Of a stretch of 64,000 nt of DNA, positions 24,948 through 32,848 are shown piece by piece. Made by a program: the position numbers and the translations under genes. Source of the DNA: Herbiconiux sp. SALV-R1 (GTDB taxonomy: Bacteria; Actinomycetota; Actinomycetes; Actinomycetales; Microbacteriaceae). The notes beneath the pieces were generated by a model. That model worked only from the letters and a program-made list of their open reading frames with translations. It did no database searches and had not been told where the DNA came from. The stretch spans positions 496,001 to 560,000 of the forward strand of contig NZ_CP053344.1 of assembly GCF_013113715.1 (NCBI RefSeq), written 5' to 3'. The stretch's first letter is position 1, and every line of letters starts with the position of its first letter.

Positions 24948-25361
24948 TCACCGCAAGAAGTACTCCCGCGCGAGCGGGGCGACCTCGAGCGCATCGGCGG
25001 CTGCCGAGCTCGCGTCAGCCCACCGCAGCTCCGCGATCTCCGCAGCGGCGACCGGATGCTGCGTGCCGATGTCGACGGTGAACACGTCGGCTACCACCAG
25101 GAACCCCGGCTCGTTCGCCGCCGAGGCCGTGAAGCGCCCGAGCGAGCCGAGTGCGGCGGGGTCGATCCGCAGCCCGAGCTCCTCCTCGAGCTCCCGCACG
25201 AGCGTCTGGCCCGGCGTCTCGCCCGGCTCGGGCTTGCCGCCCGGCTGCATGAAGGCGGTGGTGCCGGCCTTGCGCACGAGGAGCAGCCGGCCCGACGCAT
25301 CCGTGATGACGGCGGCGGAGACGAGGATGCTTGTGGGGGTGGGGGAGGTGGGGTCGGTCAC
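24948..25361 (-). CDS. NUDIX hydrolase
   Basis: The 137-aa protein carries the Nudix box: GGKPEPGETPGQTLVRELEEELG, matching GX5EX7REUXEEXGU, which binds magnesium and hydrolyses nucleoside diphosphate derivatives. LLLVRKAGTTAFMQPGGK precedes it. The ending (AAEIAELRWADASSAA...LAREYFL) resembles ADP-ribose or oxidised-nucleotide hydrolases, but the substrate cannot be assigned. TAGCGT ends 6 nt before the GTG start at 25361 (leaderless). It is divergent from the zinc-ribbon SDR gene. Confidence 0.92.
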   Translation of the reverse strand: MTDPTSPTPTSILVSAAVITDASGRLLLVRKAGTTAFMQPGGKPEPGETPGQTLVRELEEELGLRIDPAALGSLGRFTASAANEPGFLVVADVFTVDIGTQHPVAAAEIAELRWADASSAAADALEVAPLAREYFLR

Positions 25362-25410
25362 CCCAGAACGCTAACAGCAGCCCGCGCCGAGCCGTCGAAT
25401 AGAATCTCCT

Positions 25411-26868
25411 GTGCCCGAACAGACCCCCGCCATCGACCCGGCCGATCTCGCCACGACCCTGCGGGTGCTCGAGAGCATGGCCGGCCTCGACGAGGAGCAC
25501 CCCGATTTCGTCGCCGTGCGCCACGCCACCGCGCGCATGTTCAAGGCGGTGAAGCGGGTGCGTCGTCGCGAGATCCGCGCCGCCGTGGCCGCGGCCGACA
25601 AGGCGGTCATCGCCGCCACCGCCACGGGCGCCCCCGACCGCATCGACGACGAGACCCGCGGCATCCCGATCAGCACCGCCACCACGACCCCCACCGCGGG
25701 CACCCTGCTGAAGTCGCGCGCCTGCTACATCTGCAAGCAGCACTACACCCTGGTCGACGCCTTCTACCACCAGCTCTGCCCCACCTGCGCGGCCCTCAAC
25801 CACGCCAAGCGCGACGCCCGCACCGACCTCACCGGCAAGCGCGCCCTGCTCACCGGCGGTCGCGCCAAGATCGGCATGTACATCGCCCTGCGCCTGCTGC
25901 GCGACGGCGCCCACACCACCATCACCACCCGCTTCCCGCGCGACGCGGTGCGCCGCTTCACGAGCCTCCCCGACTCAGCCGAGTGGCTGCACCGCCTCAA
26001 GGTGGTGGGCATCGACCTGCGCGACCCGGCCCAGGTGGTGGCGCTCGCCGAGGAGGCGGCGGGCGCAGGGAGCCTCGACATCCTCATCAACAACGCCACC
26101 CAGACGGTGCGCCGCTCGCCCGGCGCCTACCAGCCGCTGGTGGATGCGGAGCTCGCCCCGCTGCCCGACGGCCCGCTCCCCGAACTCGCCACCTTCGGCC
26201 ACACCAACGACCCGCACCCGCAGGCGCTCGAGCGCTCGGTGTCGGCGCACCCCATCCTCGCCGCCGCGGCGTCGCGTGCGGAGGCGCTCACCGAGCAGGC
26301 CATGGCTGCCGGGTCGAGCTCGCTCGAGCGCCTCGCCGCCGGCACGGCGATCGACGCGGGTGGTCTCATCCCCGATCTGCACGACGTGAACTCGTGGACG
26401 CAGGCGGTCGACGACGTCGACCCCCTCGAGATGCTCGAGGTGCAGCTCGCCAACACGACCGCCCCGTTCCTCCTGGTGTCGAAGCTGCGGGCGTCGCTCG
26501 CGGCGAGCGGTGCCCGACGCACCTACGTGGTGAACGTCAGCGCGATGGAGGGCGTGTTCAACCGCGGCTACAAGGGCCCCGGTCACCCGCACACCAACAT
26601 GGCGAAGGCCGCGGTGAACATGCTCACCCGCACCAGCGCCCGCGAGCTGTTCGAGGCCGACTCCATCCTCATGACGAGCGTCGACACCGGCTGGATCACG
26701 GACGAGCGCCCCCACCCCACGAAGGTGCGTCTCGCCGAAGAGGGCTTCCACGCCCCGCTCGACCTCGTCGACGGCGCAGCCCGCGTCTACGACCCGATCG
26801 TGCGCGGCGAGGCGGGCGAAGACCTGTTCGGCGTGTTCCTGAAGGACTACCGGCCCGGCGCCTGGTGA
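25411..26868 (+). CDS. Short-chain dehydrogenase with an N-terminal zinc-binding extension
   Basis: The 485-aa protein is almost twice the usual SDR length. Residues 1-135 are a helical region plus two CxxC pairs (YICKQHY and LCPTCAALNH) that look like a zinc site. The Rossmann part follows with RALLTGGRAKIGMYIALRLL as the nucleotide loop and DILINNAT as the NNAG-type motif. The catalytic region is VVNVSAMEG...YKGPGHPHTNMAKAAVNMLT; here the classical YxxxK tyrosine is not in its usual place, reading HPHTNMAK, so catalysis may differ. TAGAAT ends 5 nt before GTG 25411. A role in a redox step is inferred; the substrate is unknown. Confidence 0.8.
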   Translation: MPEQTPAIDPADLATTLRVLESMAGLDEEHPDFVAVRHATARMFKAVKRVRRREIRAAVAAADKAVIAATATGAPDRIDDETRGIPISTATTTPTAGTLLKSRACYICKQHYTLVDAFYHQLCPTCAALNHAKRDARTDLTGKRALLTGGRAKIGMYIALRLLRDGAHTTITTRFPRDAVRRFTSLPDSAEWLHRLKVVGIDLRDPAQVVALAEEAAGAGSLDILINNATQTVRRSPGAYQPLVDAELAPLPDGPLPELATFGHTNDPHPQALERSVSAHPILAAAASRAEALTEQAMAAGSSSLERLAAGTAIDAGGLIPDLHDVNSWTQAVDDVDPLEMLEVQLANTTAPFLLVSKLRASLAASGARRTYVVNVSAMEGVFNRGYKGPGHPHTNMAKAAVNMLTRTSARELFEADSILMTSVDTGWITDERPHPTKVRLAEEGFHAPLDLVDGAARVYDPIVRGEAGEDLFGVFLKDYRPGAW

Positions 26869-26900
26869 GCGCCGCCCTCCCGCCGGGCGGTGGGCTCACC
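26864..26900. terminator. Hairpin over the convergent SDR and GH43 stops
   Basis: GGTGAGCGCCGCCC (26864-26877) pairs with GGGCGGTGGGCTCACC (26885-26900), leaving small bulges and a 7-nt loop. It covers the SDR stop codon and reaches the GH43 stop, so it may end both transcripts. Confidence 0.6.
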
Positions 26901-28440
26901 GCGCGGAGATCGTGACCTCCCGCACCCGCACGCGGTCTTCGGGTGCCCCGACGGCAACCGGCCCCACCCACACCCCGACGAACCCGGATGCGGGGTTCGG
27001 CACGAGCGCACAGAGCTCGGCCTCGGCGAAGAACGAGCCGTCGACGGATGCGCGCAGCGCGAGGCCCCGGATCTCCAGACCGAGCTCGACGATGGCATCC
27101 GGCCCGACCGCGACCCGCGCTTCGGCAAGCACGGTCGGCACCCTTCCGGCGGTGAGCACGCAGCTCACCCGCCCGGTGTCGTCGAGGCGGAGCTCGAGGT
27201 GGGCGAGCTCGCTGGTGCGCACCAGCAGGCCCGCCCGCACGCCTGGACCGGGAACCTCGAGCGCGACAGCCACGTCGGCATCGGCCACCGGAAGTCGCCG
27301 CCCGAGGAACGACTGCGCCCCGAGTGATGCCGGCTCGGCCCCGCCGCTCACGCTCAGCACCACCTCACCTGAGGCGAGCTCGACCAGCTCCGCGAACTCC
27401 GACGGGTGCCTCCCGACACCGTTCCAGGCCGGGTCGAACCGCCCCTTCCGGAAGCCGTCGCCGAACTCCCTCGCCGCGGGGAGCTGATCGGGAACACCCT
27501 CGGCCTCCACGACCTCGCCCACCCGGCCGAGCCCCGGCGCGAACAGCGGCCGCCGATCCTCCCAGCCCACGGGCACGAGATGCGTCTGCCGGCCGAGCAA
27601 CCCGTCGGCCCCGTCGGTGAGTCGCGTGGCCAGCACCGTCGCCCAGGTGCGCCCGGCGCCGTCGTCGACCAGGTCGGCGTGGCCGACCGAGGCGATCGGC
27701 GTCACCGACCCGAGCTCGCGGTGGCTGAGCCGCGGGTTGGCGAGGTCGCCCACGTACGGGCCTTCGAGCGAGTCGGCGTAGGCGACGCACACCGCGTGGT
27801 CGCGTGCCGTTCCCCCCTCCGCCGCGACGAGCATCCAGCCCCCGCCCGGTCGCGGCACGAGGTGCGGCCCTTCCGCCCAGACCGCCCCGAGCATCGCGCC
27901 CTCCCAGATGATCGCCGGAGCGCCGAGCGGCTGCAGGGAGCCGGGGTCGAGCTCGACCAGCCACACGCCGGTGTGCCCCGGCCAGCGCGGTTCGGCCATC
28001 GGTTCGGTGCCGACGAGCCAGACCCGGTCGCCGTCGAAGGTGAGCGACGGGTCGAAGCCGCCGACGCCGTCGATCCACACGGGGTCGGTCCACGGGCCTG
28101 CCGCGTCTCGAGCGGTGACGACGAAGTGTCCGGTGCGCCCCGACCAACTGCCGTCATCCGGCCCCACCACCGTGCACACGACGAAGAAGGTGCCGTCGTG
28201 GTGCCGGATGGTGGGGGCGTAGAGCCCGCGCGACGAGGCGAGGCCGCTCAGGTCGAGCTGGCCGGGCCGGTGCAGGGCGTGGCCGAGCGGCGACCAGTCG
28301 ACGAGGTTCGTCGAGGTGTGGATCGGCAGCCCGGGGAGGTACTCGAAGCTCGACGTCACGAGGTAGAAGTCGTCGCCGACCCGGCAGATGCTGGGGTCGG
28401 GGTGGCAGCCGGGCAGAACGGGGTTGCGGTAGCGGCCCAT
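26896..28440 (-). CDS. Glycoside hydrolase family 43 beta-xylosidase/arabinofuranosidase-like protein
   Basis: The 514-aa protein opens with RYRNPVLPGCHPDPSICRVGDDFYLVTSSFEYLPG, the classic GH43 xylosidase N-terminus, with Asp15 as the likely general base. VDGVGGFDPSLTF carries the second acidic residue and VWAEGPHL the likely acid Glu. The C-terminal 200 residues form the beta-sandwich usual in GH43 xylosidases. There is no signal peptide, so it acts on imported oligosaccharides in the cytosol. GAGAGGAG precedes ATG 28440. It lies 48 bp behind the LacI gene on the same strand and is probably co-transcribed with it. Confidence 0.92.
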   Translation of the reverse strand: MGRYRNPVLPGCHPDPSICRVGDDFYLVTSSFEYLPGLPIHTSTNLVDWSPLGHALHRPGQLDLSGLASSRGLYAPTIRHHDGTFFVVCTVVGPDDGSWSGRTGHFVVTARDAAGPWTDPVWIDGVGGFDPSLTFDGDRVWLVGTEPMAEPRWPGHTGVWLVELDPGSLQPLGAPAIIWEGAMLGAVWAEGPHLVPRPGGGWMLVAAEGGTARDHAVCVAYADSLEGPYVGDLANPRLSHRELGSVTPIASVGHADLVDDGAGRTWATVLATRLTDGADGLLGRQTHLVPVGWEDRRPLFAPGLGRVGEVVEAEGVPDQLPAAREFGDGFRKGRFDPAWNGVGRHPSEFAELVELASGEVVLSVSGGAEPASLGAQSFLGRRLPVADADVAVALEVPGPGVRAGLLVRTSELAHLELRLDDTGRVSCVLTAGRVPTVLAEARVAVGPDAIVELGLEIRGLALRASVDGSFFAEAELCALVPNPASGFVGVWVGPVAVGAPEDRVRVREVTISAR

Positions 28441-28488
28441 GGGGCTCCTCTCGAACGGCGGTGGGTGAGACGGGGCGTCGCGCCGCCG

Positions 28489-29499
28489 TCAGGGGTGCGC
28501 CGGCCGCGGCGGTGCGGTCGTCGCGCGCTGCACGAGCCTCGTCGGCAGCAGCAGGTGGGTGGAGCCGAGCTCGTCGCCGGCCATGAGCGTCATCAGCATG
28601 CGCGCCGCGGCCTGCCCGATGCTCTGCATGGGCTGCCGCACCGTGGTGAGCGGCAGCGCGAGGCGGGAGGCCTCGGGCACGTCGTCGAAGCCGATCACCG
28701 AGAGGTCACCGGGCACCTCGAGGCCGAGCCCCTGGGCCACCTCGATGAGAGCCATGGCCGAGAGGTCGTTCGCGGCGAACACCGCCGTGGGCCGCTCGGG
28801 CTGCGTGAGCAGGTCGTGCGCGGCACTGCGCGCGGTGTCGGAGTCGTAGAACCCCACCCGCACGAACGCGGGGTCGAACGGGATGCCCGCCGCCGAGAGC
28901 GCGTCGCGATAGCCCGCGTCGCGCAGCCGCGACGAGGTGAGGTCGGGCCGGCCGGCGATGAAGCCGATGCGCCGGTGCCCGAGTTCGATGAGGGCGGTGG
29001 TGGCCTCGACGGCGCCGCCGCGGCTGTCGGCCTCGACGGTGGGCAGGTCGGCGCGCCCGGTGTGCGGGTCGACTGCCACCACCGGGATCTCGGCTGCGGC
29101 GTTCACGACGGTGGGCGTCACGAGGATGGCGCCGTCGATGAGGGTGCCGCTCAGCCGGCTGAGCGACCGCCGCTCCCAGCCTTCGCCGTCGCCCTGCCGC
29201 GAGCCGCTGTAGGCGAGCAGGTCGTACCGCGAGCCCTTCAGCCCCACGCCGACGCCCTTCAAGATCTCGGCGCTGAACGGCTCGAAGTCGGCGACGAGCA
29301 CCCCGATCACCCCGGTGCGGCGCGAGCGCATGCTGCTCGCCACGAGGCTCGACTCGTAGCCGAGCCGCTCCACCGCCTCGAGCACGCGCACGGCGGTCTC
29401 GCTCGCCACCCCGTAGCGGCCGTTCACGGCCTTCGACACCGTCGCCACCGAGACGCCCGCCGCCGCAGCGACGTCGTGGATCGTCGCCCTCGCCATCAT
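28489..29499 (-). CDS. LacI family transcriptional regulator of the xylo-oligosaccharide locus
   Basis: The 336-aa protein has an N-terminal LacI helix-turn-helix (ATIHDVAAAAGVSVATVSKAVNGRYGVASETAVRVLEAVERLGY) and a periplasmic-binding-like effector domain with GVLVADFEPFSAEILKGV and LSVIGFDDVPEA. It probably represses GH43 and the divergent transport operon in the absence of a xylan-derived sugar; the ligand is inferred from context. The frame extends upstream, but ATG 29499 (or 29496) fits the family and has TAGACT ending 7 nt before it. Confidence 0.92.
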   Translation of the reverse strand: MMARATIHDVAAAAGVSVATVSKAVNGRYGVASETAVRVLEAVERLGYESSLVASSMRSRRTGVIGVLVADFEPFSAEILKGVGVGLKGSRYDLLAYSGSRQGDGEGWERRSLSRLSGTLIDGAILVTPTVVNAAAEIPVVAVDPHTGRADLPTVEADSRGGAVEATTALIELGHRRIGFIAGRPDLTSSRLRDAGYRDALSAAGIPFDPAFVRVGFYDSDTARSAAHDLLTQPERPTAVFAANDLSAMALIEVAQGLGLEVPGDLSVIGFDDVPEASRLALPLTTVRQPMQSIGQAAARMLMTLMAGDELGSTHLLLPTRLVQRATTAPPRPAHP

Positions 29500-29526
29500 G
29501 CGAGGAAGTCTAGAGCCGTGGAAAAG

Positions 29527-29569
29527 GTTTTCGAAAACGTTTGACGACCCCTTTCGCCGTTGCGACACT
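29527..29569 (+). promoter_or_regulatory. LacI-type operator and promoter of the sugar transport operon
   Basis: GTTTTCGAAAAC (29527-29538) is a perfect 12-bp palindrome, overlapped by AAACGTTT (29535-29542), both typical LacI/CcpA-family operator sequences with a central CG. TTGACG (29541-29546) and GACACT (29564-29569) with a 17-bp spacer make a -35/-10 pair for the binding-protein gene. The operator thus overlaps the -35 of this promoter and about that of the divergent lacI-type gene. Confidence 0.7.
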
Positions 29570-29647
29570 GGGCACGCCTTGAAGCACCAGCGGCGCATCC
29601 GGATGACGACGGATGCGGACTCAACGAAGAGAGCAGGTACGGATCAC

Positions 29648-30937
29648 ATGAAGACGACCAGGTTCCTGGCGGTGTCCGCGTTAGCGGTCGCCAGCGCCCT
29701 CGCACTGACCGCATGCGCGGCAGGATCGGAAGGGGGCGACTCGTCGAACGGCGACGTCACACTCACCTTCTGGCACAACTCCACCACGGGTGACGGCAAG
29801 CAGTACTGGGTCGACACGGCAGCGGCCTTCGAGGCCGCGAACCCCGGTGTGAAGGTCGACATCCAGGCCATCCAGAACGAGGAGATGGACGGCAAGCTGC
29901 AGACCGCCCTCAACTCCGGCGACGCGCCCGACATCTTCCTCGCCCGCGGCGGGGGCAAGCTCGCCGACGTGGTGAAGGCCGGGCAGGCGATGGACATCAC
30001 CGACGGCATCTCGGCCGAGTCGAAGGAGGCGGTCGGCAACTCGCTGAGCGCCTTCGAGATCGACGGCAAGAACTACGGCATGCCGGTCTCGGTGCTGCCC
30101 TCCGGCATCTACTACGCGTCAGACCTGTTCACGCAGGCGGGCGTGACCGAGACCCCCGGCACCATCGACGAGCTCGAGGCCGTCGACGAGCAGCTGAAGG
30201 CGGCAGGCATCGCGCCGATCGCGGTGGGCGCCAAAGACGCCTGGCCGGCCGCCCACTGGTACTACAACTTCGCCCTGCGCGCCTGCTCGAAAGATGCCCT
30301 CGACGAGGCCGCGGCGAGCCGCAGCTTCGACGACCCGTGCTGGCTCACGGCGGGCGAGAACCTGCAGTCGTTCCTCGAGACCGAGCCCTTCAACGACGGC
30401 TTCCTCACCACCGCCGCCCAGCAGGGCGCGGGCTCGTCGGCGGGCCTCATCGCCAACCACCAGGCCGGCATGGAGCTCATGGGCGCCTGGGACCCGGGCG
30501 TGATCGCCTCGCTCACCCCTGACGAGAAGCCGCTGGCCGATCTGAAGTGGTTCCCCTTCCCCGAGGTGGAGGGCGGCGACGGCGAGCCCGGCGCCATGAT
30601 GGGCGGCGTCGACGGCTTCACCTGCTGGGTGAACGCACCGAAGGAGTGCGTCGACTTCCTCAACTTCATCGTCGAGAAGGAGAACCAGGAGGGCTACGCC
30701 ACGGCGTTCCAGACCCTCCCGGCGTCGAAGGATGCGCAGGGCGTCGTCACCGATCCGGCCCTGAAAGACGTGCTCGCGGCCTACACCGACGCGCCCTACG
30801 TGGTGCTCTGGCTCGACACCCTCTACGGGCAGAACGTGGGCAACGCGCTGAACGTCGCCGTGGTCGACATGTTCGCCGGCAAGGGCGACCCGCAGGGCAT
30901 CGTCGACGCCGTGAACGCGGCGGCGGCGAAGTCGTAG
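29648..30937 (+). CDS. Sugar ABC transporter solute-binding lipoprotein
   Basis: The 429-aa protein has a lipoprotein signal (FLAVSALAVASALALTACAAGS; lipobox LTAC, lipidated Cys about residue 25). The mature domain follows the family 1 binding-protein pattern: LTFWHNSTTG, VDIQAIQNEEMDGKLQTALNSGDAPDIFLARGG, MPVSVLPSGIYYASDLF and a C-terminal sugar-site region. It captures oligosaccharides outside the membrane for the two permeases that follow. Neighbouring GH43 and GH3 enzymes make xylo-oligosaccharides the most likely ligand, by inference. ATG 29648 is chosen because the signal peptide starts there. No ATPase gene is in the operon; a shared MsiK-type ATPase is usual for such systems. Confidence 0.93.
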   Translation: MKTTRFLAVSALAVASALALTACAAGSEGGDSSNGDVTLTFWHNSTTGDGKQYWVDTAAAFEAANPGVKVDIQAIQNEEMDGKLQTALNSGDAPDIFLARGGGKLADVVKAGQAMDITDGISAESKEAVGNSLSAFEIDGKNYGMPVSVLPSGIYYASDLFTQAGVTETPGTIDELEAVDEQLKAAGIAPIAVGAKDAWPAAHWYYNFALRACSKDALDEAAASRSFDDPCWLTAGENLQSFLETEPFNDGFLTTAAQQGAGSSAGLIANHQAGMELMGAWDPGVIASLTPDEKPLADLKWFPFPEVEGGDGEPGAMMGGVDGFTCWVNAPKECVDFLNFIVEKENQEGYATAFQTLPASKDAQGVVTDPALKDVLAAYTDAPYVVLWLDTLYGQNVGNALNVAVVDMFAGKGDPQGIVDAVNAAAAKS

Positions 30938-30944
30938 GGCAGCC

Positions 30945-31961
30945 GTGACCTCCGTTCGCGAAGACACCCGTCGCTCCGGCCTGCCCACCGCAGGCCGGAG
31001 CGCGGCGGGGGGCGACGCCGAGGCGCCGGCCCCCGCCGCCGTGCGGCACCGCCGTTCCCGCTGGCCCGAGCGCGGTGAGCTGCTCCTGCTGCTCGGCCCC
31101 GCGCTCGTGGTGTTCGTCGGCTTCGTCATCCTCCCGGTGGCGATGGCGGCCTACTACGGCTTCTTCAGCTGGTCGGGCTACGGCCCCGCCACCGACTTCG
31201 TCGGCCTCCGCAACTACATCACCATCCTCACCGACCCCGCCTTCCACGAGGCGCTCGGCCACAACGCGTTCATCGTGGTGATGTCGCTGGTGCTGCAGGG
31301 GCCGCTCGCCTTCGGGCTGGCGCTGCTGCTCAACCGCAAGCTGCGCTTCCAGTCGCTCATCCGTGTGCTCATCTTCGTGCCCTATGTCATCTCCGAGGTG
31401 GTCGTGGGCATCGGGTGGAGCCTCATGCTGCAGTCGAATGGCGCGGTGAACGGGCTGCTCGACAAGGTGGGCCTCGGTGCACTCTCGACCGACTGGCTCT
31501 CCGACCCGGCGGTCGCCATCTGGACCCTGCTCGTCATCATCACCTGGAAGTACGTCGGCTTCGCCGTCATCCTCTTCCTGGCGGGCCTCCAGGGCATCCC
31601 CGACGAGCTCACCGAGGCCGCCGCCATCGACGGCGCGAGCTTCTGGCAGATCCAGCGGCACATCGTGCTGCCGCTGATGGGGCCGACCGTGCGCATCTGG
31701 GCGTTCCTGTCGATCATCGGCTCGCTGCAGCTGTTCGACCTGGTGTGGATCATCTGGGGCCAGTACGTCGCCTCGACGGCCGGCACCTCCACGATGGCGA
31801 CGTACATGGTGGCGAACGGCCGCAACGCCGGCAGCTACGGCTTCGGCAGCGCCGTCGCGCTCGTCATCTTCCTCATCTCGCTCACCGTCGCGCTGCTCTA
31901 CCAGCGCTTCGTGCTGCGCCGCGACACCGCAGGCGCCCTCACCGGAGGGAAGAACCGATGA
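30945..31961 (+). CDS. Sugar ABC transporter permease (MalF-type)
   Basis: The 338-aa membrane protein has a basic N-terminal stretch, then six hydrophobic segments. The EAA loop reads ELTEAAAIDGASFWQIQRHIVLPLMGP, the site where the ATPase docks. PALVVFVGFVILPVAMAAYYGFFSW marks the first helix. GTG 30945 lies 7 nt after the binding-protein stop and the end overlaps the next permease by ATGA, so translation is coupled. It forms a heterodimeric channel with the following gene product. Confidence 0.93.
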   Translation: MTSVREDTRRSGLPTAGRSAAGGDAEAPAPAAVRHRRSRWPERGELLLLLGPALVVFVGFVILPVAMAAYYGFFSWSGYGPATDFVGLRNYITILTDPAFHEALGHNAFIVVMSLVLQGPLAFGLALLLNRKLRFQSLIRVLIFVPYVISEVVVGIGWSLMLQSNGAVNGLLDKVGLGALSTDWLSDPAVAIWTLLVIITWKYVGFAVILFLAGLQGIPDELTEAAAIDGASFWQIQRHIVLPLMGPTVRIWAFLSIIGSLQLFDLVWIIWGQYVASTAGTSTMATYMVANGRNAGSYGFGSAVALVIFLISLTVALLYQRFVLRRDTAGALTGGKNR

Positions 31962-32845
31962 CCGTCGCCGCCCCACGGCTGCGCCAGGCGGGCCCACCCC
32001 GCCCCGCGCATCCGTCGACCGGGTCGCACACCAGGCGCCCGCGCTTCCTCATCTACTTCGTCGCGCTGGTGCTGGTGGGTCTCATGCTCGCGCCGGTGGT
32101 GTACATCATCCTCGGCGGGTTCCGCTCGAACTCCGAGATCACCGTCGACCCGTCGGGGCTCCCCGCCGACTGGCAGTGGTCGAACTACCTCGACGTGCTC
32201 ACCGGGGCGGCGTTCTGGGGCCAGCTCGGCAACTCCCTGCTCGCCGCGACCGTCACCACGGTCGTCGTGGTGGTGCTCGGCCTCATGGCGGCGTTCGCGC
32301 TCTCGCGGTACCGGTTCCGCGGCCGCGGGGCGGTCTACGCGCTGTTCACAGCGGGGCTGATGTTCCCCATGACGGTGGCCATCACCCCGCTGTACATCCT
32401 GGTGCGCAACCTCGGGCTGATGAACTCGCTGGCCGGCGTGATCGTGCCCCAGATCGCCTTCGCGCTGCCGATGACGATCATCATCCTGGTGCCCTTCCTC
32501 GCGGCGATCCCGCAGGAGATCCAGGAAGCGGCAGCCATCGACGGCTGCGGCAGGCTCGGCTTCTTCTGGCGCATGGTGCTGCGGCTGTCGCTGCCCGGCG
32601 TCATCACCGTGGGCATCCTCGCCTTCATCGCCAGCTGGAACTCCTACCTGCTGCCCCTGTTCATCCTCAACAACGAAGGGGCGTACACGCTGCCCCTCGG
32701 CACCCAGGCGTTCGCCTCGCAGTACGCGGTCGACACGGCCAAGGTGTTGGCGTTCACCGCGCTCTCCATGATCCCCGCCCTCCTCTTCTTCAGCCTGTTC
32801 GAACGCCGCATCGTCGGCGGACTGACCGGCGCCGTCAAAGGCTGA
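31958..32845 (+). CDS. Sugar ABC transporter permease (MalG-type)
   Basis: The 295-aa protein has six transmembrane segments and the EAA loop EIQEAAAIDGCGRLGFFWRMVLRLSLPG. The ending FFSLFERRIVGGLTGAVKG is the standard C-terminus of carbohydrate-uptake permeases of the MalG type. Its ATG lies inside the upstream stop (ATGA overlap), which fixes the start. It pairs with the preceding permease. Confidence 0.95.
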   Translation: MTVAAPRLRQAGPPRPAHPSTGSHTRRPRFLIYFVALVLVGLMLAPVVYIILGGFRSNSEITVDPSGLPADWQWSNYLDVLTGAAFWGQLGNSLLAATVTTVVVVVLGLMAAFALSRYRFRGRGAVYALFTAGLMFPMTVAITPLYILVRNLGLMNSLAGVIVPQIAFALPMTIIILVPFLAAIPQEIQEAAAIDGCGRLGFFWRMVLRLSLPGVITVGILAFIASWNSYLLPLFILNNEGAYTLPLGTQAFASQYAVDTAKVLAFTALSMIPALLFFSLFERRIVGGLTGAVKG

Positions 32846-32848
32846 CCC

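Noticed and set aside
28441-28488. A riboswitch or attenuator between the LacI and GH43 genes
   Set aside because: The 48-bp gap is too short and shows only a Shine-Dalgarno sequence.
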